From UBA2287 sp037442025 (GTDB lineage: Bacteria > Bacteroidota > Bacteroidia > Bacteroidales > Tenuifilaceae), in assembly GCA_037442025.1 (NCBI GenBank), contig JBBIRB010000008.1, positions 12,896 to 76,895 on the forward strand: a stretch of 64,000 nucleotides of DNA, read 5' to 3'. The first letter of the stretch is position 1. Every line of letters starts with the position of its first letter. Positions 1-12,500 of this stretch are shown here, piece by piece. The translations under genes and the position numbers were made by a program. Under the pieces are notes generated by a model. It was not told the origin of the DNA, ran no database searches, and saw only the letters and a program-made list of their open reading frames with translations.

Positions 1-666
1 AGGAGCTATGTTTACTGTGATCTGCTCAATTGCATCGAGAGAGATGGGCGATACACCTGTACGGTCGCCTGGTTGACCGGCCAAACCAAAAGAGTTGTTG
101 AAGTATGAACCGTCAACAGTTATATTGTTCAAACGGTTATCAACCCCTGCAAACGAAGAACCCTTGGCCATGGGGGTCAACCGGGTTATATCGGTAATCC
201 TTCTTGAAATTGTTGGCATGGTTTGCAACGCTTCTTGGCCAAAGTTCGATGAAGCACCTGTTCGGTTTGAGTTGAACACAAAGTCACGAGTTCCAACCAC
301 CACAACTTCTTCTAACTCAGTTGCCGACTCACTCAAAACGAATCGGAATTCTTCGGTTGCACCCAGCGCTAGAAATACGTTTTTTTGCTCAATAGGCTCA
401 TAGCCTAAAAACGATGCGCGTACGGTATAAGGGCCGCCAACCCTAAGGCCCATAAGTACAAATGTACCATTGTCGAGCGTAGTTGTACCATAGGTAGAAC
501 CGCTAGGCTCGTGCAATGCCATAATAATTGCGAAGGGTACGGGTTCTCCCTTTGCATCAACTACACGACCAGTGATGGCTGCAGTAGTAACACCCTGCCC
601 GTATATGTACATGCCACAAAAGGCCAAAAACAGGGTTAAAAACAGATTTTTCAGATTTTTCTTCAT
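1..666 (-). CDS. Oar-like TonB-dependent outer-membrane receptor, N-terminal part (gene runs off the window)
   Basis: The reading frame is open from an ATG at 664-666 to the window edge, giving the first 222 residues. Residues 1-24 are a signal peptide (MKKNLKNLF... ending CGMYIYGQG). Residues about 28-110 form a carboxypeptidase-regulatory-like domain (ITGRVVDAKGEPVPFA). A short linker with EVVVVGTRD leads into the start of the TonB plug, with the motif NRLNNITVDGSYFNNSFGL followed by AGQPGDRTGVSPISLDAIEQ. That plug signature is typical of the Oar family of large TonB-dependent receptors in Bacteroidota. The substrate cannot be told. The transmembrane barrel lies outside the window, so integrity cannot be judged. 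Confidence 0.9.
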   Translation of the reverse strand, partial: MKKNLKNLFLTLFLAFCGMYIYGQGVTTAAITGRVVDAKGEPVPFAIIMALHEPSGSTYGTTTLDNGTFVLMGLRVGGPYTVRASFLGYEPIEQKNVFLALGATEEFRFVLSESATELEEVVVVGTRDFVFNSNRTGASSNFGQEALQTMPTISRRITDITRLTPMAKGSSFAGVDNRLNNITVDGSYFNNSFGLAGQPGDRTGVSPISLDAIEQITVNIAP

Positions 667-792
667 AGTTTACGGTTTTAGGAACATCAAATATGCACAA
701 AAATATTTATAGGTAGCAAGCTTGCTTCTATAAAAACATTAACAAATTGTTAATAACTCGGAACCGATTGCATTTGAACGCATGTTTTTATT

Positions 793-2028
793 CTACTTCT
801 TCAACGGCTTCAGCTCTTCCAGTATCCTGTTGGTAGCTCCAATATTGTCGGTAATATAATTTTTTGCTGCCTTGCACGCACTTTTATACTGCTCTTCATT
901 ATTGAGCAAGTTCGAAACCACTTGCCTAAACTCGGCAGCATTGGATACCGAAAACCCAGCCCCAACTCCTATTAGTTCTGTTGCCTCGTTGAACTTTTGA
1001 TGGTTAGGCCCAAACAGAACAGGAATTCCGTACGTAACTGGCTCAAGGGTATTGTGGATACCAGCACCAAAACCTCCGCCAACGTAGGCTATGTTTGCAT
1101 AACGATATGCAGCAGCCAAAATCCCTACCATGTCGATAATTAAAATTTTGGCACTCTCTACATTTTTGTTCCCTCTTGTATACCGAAGGGTACCCACTCC
1201 AACCATTTGCTCAAATGCTTCTATTTGCTTTGGGTCTATTTCGTGGGGGACCAAAACTAGTTTTAGGTTCTCAGGGGCACTTTTAATGTATTCAATTAGT
1301 AATTCATCGTCCTTAGGCCAAGTGCTGCCTGCAACTACTACATTGCTGTCGCCACAGAAAGATTCGAGAATTGGAAGTCCCACTGCTTTTTGCGCATTGG
1401 CAAAAACCCTGTCGAACCGGGTATCGCCCGCAACGGTTGCATTGCTTATACCAATTTTTTGGAGCAGCAATACAGAAATTTCGTTCTGAACAAAGATGTG
1501 ATTAAAGCCGAAGAGAACCTTTCGGTACCATGCTCCATACCATTTGAAAAAAACCTGATTTGGCCTGAAAATGGCCGATATTACGAAAGTTGGTATCTTG
1601 TTTCGCTTTAATTGTCTTAAGTGGTGGTGCCAAAATTCGTACTTAACAAAAATGGCAATTACAGGATTTACAATGGCAAGAAATTTTTTGGCATTCCAAG
1701 GCGTATCTAACGGAAGATAGAATACGTAATCGGCCCCTGAATAGTTTTTTCGAACCTCGTAGCCCGATGGTGAAAAAAAAGTAAGAAGGATTCTGTGCCC
1801 CGGGTGGCTTTCTCGATAAGCCTCAATTAGCGGCCTACCCTGTTCGAACTCCCCCAGCGAAGCGCAATGAAACCAAGCAACGGGATAATTGGGACTAATG
1901 GCTGCTTTAAGGTTAGCTTGCCAATTATTTCGACCCTCAATCCACAGTTTAGCCTTTCGTTTAAAGGGCGAAATAATTAAAACCAGAAGATAGTAAAGCC
2001 CAATTCCTATGTTGTAAAGGATTACCAT
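793..2028 (-). CDS. waaA: 3-deoxy-D-manno-octulosonic acid (Kdo) transferase
   Basis: This 411-residue protein attaches Kdo from CMP-Kdo to lipid A precursor at the inner face of the cytoplasmic membrane, a core step of lipopolysaccharide synthesis. A hydrophobic N-terminal anchor (residues about 4-20, IGIGLYYLLVLII) precedes a GT-B fold. The conserved acceptor-side motif WFHCASLGEFEQGRPLI lies at about residues 52-68, FVKYEFWHHHL in the middle, and the nucleotide-sugar motif GGGFGAGIHNTLEP near residue 330. Length is normal for Bacteroidota homologues. It is a single gene on the minus strand, 82 bases downstream of an rRNA methyltransferase, with the same orientation. One-, two- or more-Kdo specificity cannot be read from sequence. 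Confidence 0.93.
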   Translation of the reverse strand: MVILYNIGIGLYYLLVLIISPFKRKAKLWIEGRNNWQANLKAAISPNYPVAWFHCASLGEFEQGRPLIEAYRESHPGHRILLTFFSPSGYEVRKNYSGADYVFYLPLDTPWNAKKFLAIVNPVIAIFVKYEFWHHHLRQLKRNKIPTFVISAIFRPNQVFFKWYGAWYRKVLFGFNHIFVQNEISVLLLQKIGISNATVAGDTRFDRVFANAQKAVGLPILESFCGDSNVVVAGSTWPKDDELLIEYIKSAPENLKLVLVPHEIDPKQIEAFEQMVGVGTLRYTRGNKNVESAKILIIDMVGILAAAYRYANIAYVGGGFGAGIHNTLEPVTYGIPVLFGPNHQKFNEATELIGVGAGFSVSNAAEFRQVVSNLLNNEEQYKSACKAAKNYITDNIGATNRILEELKPLKK

Positions 2029-2110
2029 TCCCTTTTTTTTGCAAATGTAGAAAAAAACCGATACCGTGCAAGCATAGTGCTAACACAATGCCTTATTGGG
2101 CTTACTAATG

Positions 2111-2911
2111 CTAACGTGCCTCTAAGCGTTGCCGCAAAGCCTCAAACAAGAGTATAGCCGTTGCAACAGAAACATTTAGCGAATCAATTTCACCCTGCAT
2201 GGGAATTACAATTGTTTCATGGGCATTAGTAAGCCAAAAAGGGCTTAGGCCCTTATCCTCGGCGCCCATAACGATTGCGCATGGCAGGTTAAGGTTTGCA
2301 TGAAAATGCGATTTCTGTGCTATAGGCGTGGATGAAACTACATTAATCGATTTGGTTTTAAGCCAGTGCAGAAGGTCGCTATTGGAAACCTGCAGCCATG
2401 GCACGGTAAAAATGCAGCCCAACGACGAACGGATTGCATTAGGATTGTAAGGGTCGCAGGCCATATCGCACAGAAATACAGCACTTACGCCTGCCGCATC
2501 GGCAGTTCGGAAAATGGCTCCCAGATTACCCGGTTTTTCTACCTTTTCAAGAACTAAAAAAAGCGGATTGCTTGTAAAAGCAATGCTTTCCAAGTCTAGC
2601 CGTTTCATGTGGAAAACCCCCACAATCCCTTCAACACCATCGCGATATGCTATTTTCTTGTAAACCTCGGGCGAAACATAAAAAAGGCTACCAACCGAAA
2701 CGTTTGATAAATAGATTGGGTAATTGGGGTCATCTAAATAGATTTGAGAGCAGATAAAAACCATGTGAGGCTTATACCCCGATCTTTGCGCCAAAGAAAA
2801 CTCTCTTACACCCTCCAAAACGTAAAGACCCTGCTCTTTTCGGTAGCTGGAACTCTGTTGTAACTTATTAACTTCCTTAACTTTTGGGTTTTGTAAACTG
2901 ATAATTTCCAT
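2111..2911 (-). CDS. SpoU/TrmH-family RNA 2'-O-methyltransferase
   Basis: A 266-residue SPOUT methyltransferase that uses S-adenosylmethionine to methylate a ribose 2'-OH in RNA. An N-terminal substrate-binding domain (residues 1-100, starting with NPKVKEVNKL and GLYVLEGVRE) resembles the L30e-like domain of RlmB/TsnR relatives. The three SpoU motifs are present: EKPGNLGAIFRTADAAG (motif 1, about 123-139), IVMGAEDKGLS (motif 2, about 213), and IPMQGEIDSLNVSVATAILLF (motif 3, about 235). The target is probably 23S rRNA or tRNA but cannot be assigned. It may be co-transcribed with waaA downstream. Confidence 0.88.
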   Translation of the reverse strand: MEIISLQNPKVKEVNKLQQSSSYRKEQGLYVLEGVREFSLAQRSGYKPHMVFICSQIYLDDPNYPIYLSNVSVGSLFYVSPEVYKKIAYRDGVEGIVGVFHMKRLDLESIAFTSNPLFLVLEKVEKPGNLGAIFRTADAAGVSAVFLCDMACDPYNPNAIRSSLGCIFTVPWLQVSNSDLLHWLKTKSINVVSSTPIAQKSHFHANLNLPCAIVMGAEDKGLSPFWLTNAHETIVIPMQGEIDSLNVSVATAILLFEALRQRLEAR

Positions 2912-3506
2912 TGCTTATAAATATTCACAAATATAATTTTATTTATTCCTATAAAATCGCATCTGGAGCGAACAGGTTATTCTTAATCAAAAAAACCTTT
3001 TTGAGGGTTGTTATGATAAATAACAAAAAACAAATAGTTGAAAAGCCCGATTTCGGTCAGGTTTGCTGCTATTTAAATTCTAAAGGCTTATATATGTGGC
3101 TATTTCGTTTTTTGGCATGTAATTGGCGAGAGTTTTCTTCTAAAGAAATAATACTTTTAAAAAGGAAATACTTAAGATTCGTGTGTTAGGCTCAAAATTT
3201 ATAACCTACATGGATTTTAACTAACAAAACATTGGCTTGCTCGTAAAAACCTCAAATAGGGAAGTAAAAAAAATATTTTTACATAGTGCTGATTGACTGT
3301 GCTTTGTCGTTGTGGGTTTTGTTTTCTGGGGCGTAAATAAATACTCAACCCAACGTAAGTTGCTTATTTTACGGCTGTTATTTTTGTGTGAACAAAAAAT
3401 ATTTATACTTTCGCTTATTCTTTTAAATATTTTTACTTGTTAGGTTCTTTAAAAAGTTAACAACAAAACTCTTGGCCTGAAATAAAACCGAAAAAACCAA
3501 CATATT
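2912..3506. other. Intergenic region upstream of the adhesin locus
   Basis: This AT-rich stretch of 595 bases between divergent genes holds no convincing gene. A 92-codon open frame at 2911-3189 has no family resemblance, an implausible composition and overlaps the start of the methyltransferase. The right end carries the probable promoter of the SprB locus (3384-3413) and an untranslated leader of about 85 bases before the ATG at 3507. Confidence 0.6.
3384..3413 (+). promoter_or_regulatory. Probable Bacteroidota-type promoter of the SprB-repeat gene
   Basis: A TTG (-33 element, within TTTTTG) at 3384-3386 is followed after exactly 19 bases by TACTTTCG at 3406-3413, which matches the TAnnTTTG -7 consensus at seven of eight positions. 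The predicted start of transcription lies about 85 bases upstream of the ATG at 3507. It is the best-matching site in this leader; no experimental support is available. Confidence 0.5.
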
Positions 3507-6500
3507 ATGAAGTTAATTTTACGGTTAACATTTGCTGTGGCACTTTTAGCTTTCGCTAAGCCCCAATTATACGCACAATTTCAAATTGTATCAACATCCT
3601 CAACTCCAGTAGACTGTAGAGAAGCAAACGGGGTGTTCAACAATGGTACAATTACCATTAATCTGTCGGGTGGAACTCCACCATACACCATTACATGGCA
3701 ACATTTAGTTTTAGGTTACAGCGGTTTGGCTACAACCAATAGCACAACCTATGTTATTACGGGCCTTCAGGCAGGAGGGCATGTGCTTACAGCCAACCAT
3801 GCTGCTGGCGATCCCGATGACCCTGAGGTGACCCTCCGCTCCGTAGGGCAACCGGCATTGTTAACAGTAAACATTCTACCTAATCCCGCCCAAACTTGCC
3901 AATCCGTTTCGCTTGGTCTGAACGGTAACCCTGCCGGAGGTAACGGTGGCTACTTACACGCCTGGTCGGGAGTTGGGGCAACTTCTCTCGACTTCACCAA
4001 TATTGTTAACCCTACATTTACAAATAGTACGCCCAATGCGTATTCTATAACCTATACTGTTTCCGACTCTAAAAACTGTACAGCAAATCAAACTACAAAC
4101 ATAAATGTTTATGCTCAGCCCGTTGCAAATGCTGGCAGCAATAGCGATGTTTGCGGTCTGTTGTATACGCTTGATGCAACCCCTTCGGTAGGCAGCGGAC
4201 AATGGACCTATTCGGGACCGGGTACAGCAAGTTTTACCGACGCTACCAATCCTAAAACGAATGTTACAGTAACTGCCTACGGAACCTACACATTCACCTG
4301 GACTGAAACCAACGTGATTTGCTCGTCAAATGCATCGGTCAATATAACATTCTTTCTTCCTGCCACTGCTAATGCTGGCGGACCCTACTTCACCTGCTCG
4401 GGTGTTGGCGTTGCTCTCAATGGTTCAATTGGAGGTTCTGCCTCAACTGCCGTTTGGATAGGTGGCGCAGGCAACTTTGTACCCGACAGGAACGCCCTGA
4501 ATGCAACTTACACCCCTCACACTTCTGAGGCAGGAACCAATGTGACCCTGATACTCAGAACAAACGACCCTGCAGGGGTTTGCGGTCCAGTCGAATCGAG
4601 CACTACCGTTACAGTTTACAATCTGCCCTCTGGTTCAATTACTAGTCAAACCAATGTTTCGTGCTTTGGTGGCAGCGATGGATCGGTTACCATTACCGGC
4701 AGCGGCGATGGAGCCCCTTTCGAGTATCGACTGAATGCTGGTGCCTATCAGGCATCGGGAACCTTTTCGGGGCTTAGTGCCGGATCATATACCGTTACTG
4801 TTAGAAATATCAATGGTTGTACATTCAGCGTCCCTGTAACGATTACGCAACCTGCGGCCGCTTTAGGTGGCTCCATCACAAGCCAAACCAATGTGCTTTG
4901 CTTTGGACAAAGTACTGGTTCCGTTACTGTTCTGGGTAGTTCGGGTACACCTCCTTACCAATATAGTTTAAATGGGGGAACCTATCAGGCTTCTGGCACA
5001 TTCTCCGGTTTAGCAGCAGGTCCTCATACCGTAACTGTTCGCGATGCCAATTTGTGTACATTTAATGTGCCTGTTACAATTACCCAGCCGGCAAGTGCTA
5101 TTGGCGGAACAATTACAAGTCAAACCAACGTGCTTTGTTTTGGTGAAAGTACTGGTTCGGTTACTGTAGCCGGTAATAATGGAACACCGGGATACGAATA
5201 CAGTTTAAACAGTGGTTCTTTCCAAGCCTCAGGCACTTTCAGTGGATTACCTGCAGGTAACCATACTGTTACTGTTAGAGACGCCAACCTATGTACAGTT
5301 GATGTTCCGGTAAATATTGCCCAACCCGCTAGCGCTGTAAGTGGTTCAATAACCAGCCAAACCAACGTTTCGTGCTTTGGCGGCAGCAATGGATCAGTTA
5401 CTGTTTCTGGCAGCGGAGGAACTCCTGGTTACCAATACAGCCTCAATGGTGGAGCATATCAGGTTTCCGGTTCTTTTTCTGGTTTATCTGCCGGTCCTTA
5501 TACTGTTACCGTTCGCGACGCCAATTTGTGTACCTTCAATGTTCCAATNNNNNNNNNNCCCAACCTGCTAGCGCATTAAGCGGTTCAATCACAAGCCAAA
5601 CCAATGTTTCGTGCTTGGGTGGAAACAATGGATCTGTTACAGTTGATGGAAGTGGTGGAACCGCAGGCTATCAATATAGCCTAACGGAGGCGCCTATCAG
5701 GCATCAGGAACCTTTTCTGGTCTTACTGCTGGTCCTTACACCGTTACCGTGCGCGATGCCAATTTGTGTACCTTCAATGTTCCAGTAACAATAACTCAAC
5801 CTGCTACAGGTGTAAGCGGAACAATAACCAGCCAAACCAACGTTGCCTGCTTTGGTGGCAGTACCGGGTCGGTTACCGTTAGCGGAAGCGGTGGCACGTC
5901 TCCTTACCAGTATAGTTTAAATGGAGGTGCCTATCAGGCTTCGGGTACCTTTACCGGTTTGGCCGCAGGGCCTCATACCGTTACTGTTCGCGATGCTGGC
6001 CTTTGTACATTTAACGTTCCCGTTACAATTACCCAGCCTGCTTCTGCAGTAAGTGGTTCGGTTGCCAGCATTACGCATGTGCTTTGCCGAGGAGCAAGCA
6101 CCGGTTCGGTTACCCTTTCGGGTAGTGGTGGCACACCCCCTTACACCTACCGATTCGGAGCTAGTGCATACCAGGCATCCCCCACATTTAATGGTTTAGC
6201 GGCTGGAACTTTTACTGCTCGTGTAAGAGATGCCAACCTTTGCGTATTTACATTCCCCGTTACAATAACTCAACCGGCTACAGCTGTAGGCGGTTCAATA
6301 ACAAGCCAAACTAATGTTTCGTGCTTTGGTGGAAGCGATGGATCTGTAACCGTTTCAGGAAGTGGCGGAACCCCTGGCTACCAATACAGCCTGAATGGTG
6401 GAGCATATCAGGCAACTGGTACTTTCTCGGGTTTGGCTGCAGGCTCACATACAGTTACGGTTCGCGATGCCAATTTATGTACCTTCAATGTGCCAGTTAC

Positions 6501-9500
6501 TATAACCCAACCTACGGCCAGTTTAGGAGGTAACATTGTTAGTCAAACTAACGTTTCTTGTTTTGGTGGAAACGATGGGGGGGTTACTGTTGCTGGTAAC
6601 GGTGGAACCTCGCCCTACCAGTTTAGTTTCGGTGGTGGACCTTTTCAACCATCGGGATCATTCACTAACCTTTCAGCAGGTACCTACAATATTACCATTC
6701 GCGATGCCAACCTATGTACTTTTAACTTACCTGTTACAATTACCCAACCCGCAACAGGTCTTACAGGTTCAATCGCAAGCCAAACAAATGTTCTGTGCTT
6801 TGGCAATAGCAACGGTTCGGTTACTGTAGCAGGCAGCGGTGGAACTTTGCCCTACCAATTCAGTATTGATGGAGGAGCCTACCAAGCATCGGGCTCGTTC
6901 AGCGGACTTGCTGCAGGCCCTTATACCATTACCATTCGCGATGCTAACCTTTGTACGTTTAATGTTCCTGTAACCATTACCCAGCCAGCAGCTATTTCCA
7001 TTGCAAGTGTTGTTGTTTCGCATGTCGACCAGTGTTTTGGCGACACTAATGGTTCAATTCAGGTTACTGCTAGTGGTGGAACACCAAATTATACTTATAC
7101 CTTATATAATGGGCCTACTCTGTTAGGAAGCCAAAATCCGGTTCATCCTGCTCCAGCACTGTTTAGTGGCTTGGGCGCAGGTACAAACTATAGGGTTGTT
7201 GTTACCGACAATAACGGATGCCCATCAGCTGAACAAACGGGTATTACAATAACTCAACCCGCCGAACTGATAATAACCGGTATTGATGTTACTGAAATTA
7301 CCTGTAACGGCTACAACGATGGTACTATAACCGTAAACGCAACAGGCGGTACGCCTGCTTACCAGTATTCAATCGACGGATCATTCCCCTTTGGTACCTT
7401 CCAGGCAAGCAATGTATTCACCGTTGGTGAAGGTGGTTACGATGTGTTTGTGCGCGATGCCAATGGCTGCGAAACAGGCTGGCCAGTTCAGGTTGTACTT
7501 ACCAACCCCCCTGCAATTGCCTTCAGTTTCAGTATCGACCCCATTACTTCATGTAACGGAGCCAATGAGGGACGTATTACCATTTCGAATGTAAGCGGTG
7601 GTTCTGGAAACGGCTACGAATACTCTATTTACGAACCTCCTGTTTGGGGAACAGCCACTGTATTCAACAATCTCCCCGGGGGGCCAACTAACCCCTATTA
7701 TATAAGGGTACGCGATTCGAAGGGTTGTATTGAAACAGCCAATAATGGGAATCCTGTATTCATTAATCAACCTTCGCCAATAACATTCGACATTGTAAAC
7801 ATAACCCAAGTTACTGGCTGTTGGTACAATACCAATGGTAGTTTTAGAGTGCAAAACGTGCTGGGCGGTACGGGTACCAAGCAGGTAAGCATCGATGGTG
7901 GAACCACATGGTTTGCAGTTCCTAGAACTTTTACAAACTTGGGTGTTAATGTATATACAGTTACCGTTCGCGACGCTAATAATTGCCAAGTTAGCCGGGT
8001 GGTTAACTTAACTGGCCCACCTGCAATTGTCATTAATACTTTGGTTACAACCAACGTTACTTGTTTTGGCGGAGCCAATGGCACTATTACTGTAACCGCT
8101 TCGGGTGGAACAGGTGCTCTGCAGTACTCTATTAACGGTGGTGCTTATCAGGCTTCAGGCTCGTTTACCGATTTAACGGCAACCACTCATGTTGTCCGAG
8201 TGCGCGATGCCAATGGCTGTGTATTACAGCAGGATGTTGTAATAACCCAGCCCCCCGTGTTGGTTTTAACTACACAAACGGCAACTAATATAACTTGTAA
8301 TGGTCTTACTAATGGAACCATTACCCTGGCTGCTTCTGGTGGTGTTGCCCCATATGAATATAGTATTACTGGAACGCCCCCCTTTACCAGCACCACTGGA
8401 TTATACACCAATTTATCTGCTGGCAGTTATCCTGTACTTGTTCGCGATGCCAATGGTTGCTTGCTATTCGGGAGCACGCTGGTTATTAACAACCCGCCAG
8501 TAATTTCAATAAACAGCCAAGGATTTACGAACATTCTATGTTTCGGAGGAACTGGAAGCATTACCGTTACTGCTACTGGTGGTACAGGTACCCTGACCTA
8601 TATTCTGAAAAATAGTTTGAATGTAGTTGTTTCATCAAATACTACCGGAGCCTTTACAGGATTAACTCAGGAAACCTATACGGTTGAAGTAACCGATATT
8701 AACAGCTGTGGCCCCGTTACTGCAGGGCCTTTCGTTATAACCCAGCCAGCTCAACTTCAAATTACCGGGTCATTGTTCACTCAAATAACCTGTTTCAACA
8801 GCAACAATGGAACTATATCTGTAACATCAACTGGAGGGACTGGCCCCATTCAGTACATTCTACTCGAAAGCGGGAACCCGCTTTACTCTCAAATTGACAA
8901 TGGGCTATTTACCGGACTTGCCCAGGGTGTTTACACTGTAAATGTAGTAGATGCTAATAACTGCGGGCCTGTTACTGCGGGGCCATTCAATATTGTTAAC
9001 CCAGCGGCCCTTGCTCTTTCTACGAACGTTACCAATGTCAGCTGTTCATTTTCTGGAAATAATGGTCGTATAAGTGCCATGGGAACAGGTGGCACAGCAC
9101 CTTATTCCATCATTCTTTATCAGGGCGGTGTTCCCATTGCCAATGCTACAGGAATTGCTGAAGGCAACTGGTTTGATTTTAATGGTCTCGGTGGTGCCGT
9201 AAATTATGCGGTAGAAATTCGCGATGCCAACTACCCCACATGTCCTTCGGTAACATCAGGTTTACTCACGCTTATTGTTCCTGCACCCTTAGCTATAGGT
9301 GCACCCATCATTCAAAACCCAAGTTGTATTGGGCAGTCCGACGCTACAGTTACCATTCAGGCATCTGGTGGTACCCTATCCTATACCTATATATTATACA
9401 CCAACTTGGGAGTTCAGGTTGGGGCTTCAATTGTTACTGCCAATACCAATCCTGTTCAGTTTGCTGGCATTGCAGCTGGAACCTACTACGTATCGGTTAA

Positions 9501-12500
9501 CGATGCTAATGGTTGCGGTCCCGTAAACACCAGCAACTTTACCATTAGCAACCCAGCACCAATCATTTTCTCAGCCTTTAAAACCGACATGGATTGCTAC
9601 GGGGGTCCGGGCAATGGAACAGGACAAATCTTCTTTAATGTCACATCAGGCGGCACCGCTCCTTTCATGTTCTCAGTAAATGGCGGAATGACATTTACCA
9701 GCAGCAATCCTGTTACTGGGCTAAGTGGCGGTAATTATACCGTTATGGTTCGCGATGCCAATGGTTGCTTATCGGCTACTCAAACGGTTAATATTTTCGA
9801 ACCCGATGAGCTGACCCTTAGCCTGCAAGGCTTCGATGTTTCGTGTAATGGAAGCACCAATGGTCGCATTATTGCTACCTCTACAGGTGGAACATTCTCA
9901 GTTACCTCTCCAAAATTGTATCAACTCGATGGTTCCGGTTCGTGGCAAACTTCAAATATTTTCAATAATGTTTCTGCCGGTTGGCACTCGGTTACTGTAG
10001 TTGACGCTAAGAACTGTATGGTAACTGAAAATATTTTCATTGCAGAGCCTTTACCTATAAGTATTGTTTCAACCAGTTTTACCAATCCAACATGTAGTAG
10101 TTACGGTACAATTACGGTAGTAGCCAGCGGTGGAACGGGAACGCTTACTTACACATTGCAACCAGGTGGTGCAAACAACACAACCGGATTATTTACGAAC
10201 CTCGGAGGCGGCACTTACACTATTCAGGTGTCCGACCAGAATGGGTGCGGTCCGGTTACTACTTTACCTATTACACTTGCCTCGCCAAGTACAATATCCA
10301 TTAACAATATTATTATTACCGATGCAACGGGTTGCTTTGGCAGTACCAACGGTAGCATTGAGATTATTGCTTCGGGAGGAACTGGCACTTTGACCTATTC
10401 AATAGATGGCGGAGCAAACACGTTCCTAACCAATGTGTTTACAAACCTTGCTCCCAACAATTATGTAGTGGTTGTTAACGACGATGCCAACTGCCCACAG
10501 GCTATGCCTGTGAGTGTGGGTGGACCAGCTCAAATAACTTATAACATTCTGGTTGAAACCCCCGAAAACCCTTCGGGCGCAGCAAACGGAACTATTCTGG
10601 TTGAAGGTTTTGGTGGCACTGGCCAACTGACCTACACGCTTTGGGAAAACACTCTCGGCCTTGTTGCCAGTAATACCAATGGTTTGTTTGAGAACCTTAC
10701 AAACGGAACCTACTGGGTTGTTATATCCGATGAAAATAGCTGTGAGGTAACAACTCGCCTCATTATTCTAGCAGGGCTAAATATTACAGTTGTGTATACT
10801 AATGTTTCCTGCAATGGGGCAAACAATGGTACAATTAATATAACCATAAACAGCGGTACGCCTCCATATTCCATTACATGGACCGGACCTTTGGGGACAC
10901 TACCCGGTTTTGCCAATCAAACCTCTTTGAGCAACTTACAGCCCGGCTTGTATACTGCTTACATTATGGACTCTGGCGGACTCGATGCAACTGTATTTGT
11001 TGATATCACAGAACCACTTCCTTTGAACATTCTGGCCCCAATTGTTGTTTCACCCAGCTGCAATTCCCTGCAGGGAGGAACCAATAACGGAAGCATTATT
11101 GTTGAGGGTACAGGTGGAACGCCCCCGTACAGCTATGTTCTCAGGGATATTAACGGGCTTCCAATAGCCCCATCGGGAATTGGCGTTTACACCAATTTGT
11201 GGGCCGGAAGCTACGCACTTACTGTAACTGATGCAAATCTGTGCCAGTTTGTAACTGCAATTAATATTGCTGAGCCCGCTGCCATTACTTACGACCAGCC
11301 CATAGTTATCCACCCAACCAGCCATACGGCAAGCAATGGCAGTATTTCCGTTACTGCAATTGGTGGCACTGCTCCCTATACATATACATTGCTGCCAGCA
11401 AACATATCGAACGCTACAGGATTGTTTACCGGCTTACCTTCGGGTGTTTATCAGGTGGTGATTTCCGATGCCAATTCATGCTCTGTTACCATTACAAATA
11501 TCCGCTTAACTGGAATAACCGTAACCCTAACCCCGCACCATATTACCTGTTTTGGTTCGAACAACGGTTGGATTAATGTTGAATTACAGGGTGTTGTACC
11601 ACCAGTAACCATAACCCTTTTCTGGGTTGATGGAGGTATCCCGATCACAAACGGAGGGCTTTCTGAGAGCGAAAAAGTACTTGGCCCAGGCACATACATT
11701 GTAACAGTAACCAGCGGTGGCAATATCATTTCAACACAAATTGAAATTCTTGAGCCCGCAGACATTTCGGCAAATGTAATTTATGTTGAAAATCCGGGTT
11801 GTTTCGGTGCTGAAACCGGTTTCGTAATTTTCGACATAACTGGTGGAACTCCGTTTGCTAATGGTTATGATATCACCTGGTCTGGAGGAAGTGCGCGTGG
11901 CTTTGTAGCACAACCCTTAGGTGCTGGTACTTACAACTTCACAATTTCCGATGCCAATGGTTGCCAATTTGTGGTTCCCGATGAAGTTATAATAACTGCT
12001 CCTACATCAATGACACTTGAAAGCCTAACCTTCTTCGACCTTACCTGTTACCAGAATAATTCGGGCTACATTTCGATGCTTGCTTCGGGTGGTGCTGAAC
12101 CTTTGGTTTACACAATCGATGGCCCAGGCGGAGTAATTTCCAATGGTTCGGGAGTATTCAACAATCTGGCTGCAGGCACTTACTACCTGTTAATTGAAGA
12201 TGCAAACGGCTGCCAGTACCCATTTGAAAGTGGCAATAATATGGTTGTGCTTGCACAGCCCGACCAAATAGTTATAACACCTATTACTACTAGTCTTCCT
12301 GAATTTAACTGCCATTACTCCACTCCTTTGCCTGAGTTCCAGATGTCAGTAACTGGCGGTACACCTAGCTATACCTTCCAGTGGAGGAGAGGTGCAACGC
12401 AGCTAGACCAATTCACCAGAAACCTGATATTGCCAACTCCTGGAACCTATACCCTGGAAGTGACCGACAGCCAAGGCTGCGTTGCATCCGAAACTATTAT

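Noticed and set aside
2911..3189. 92-codon open frame on the plus strand
   Set aside because: No family resemblance, overlaps the start of the rRNA methyltransferase gene and has AT-rich, noncoding-like composition.
4632..7002. Plus-strand SprB shadow frames as separate genes
   Set aside because: They are out-of-frame readings of the same 237-bp repeats.
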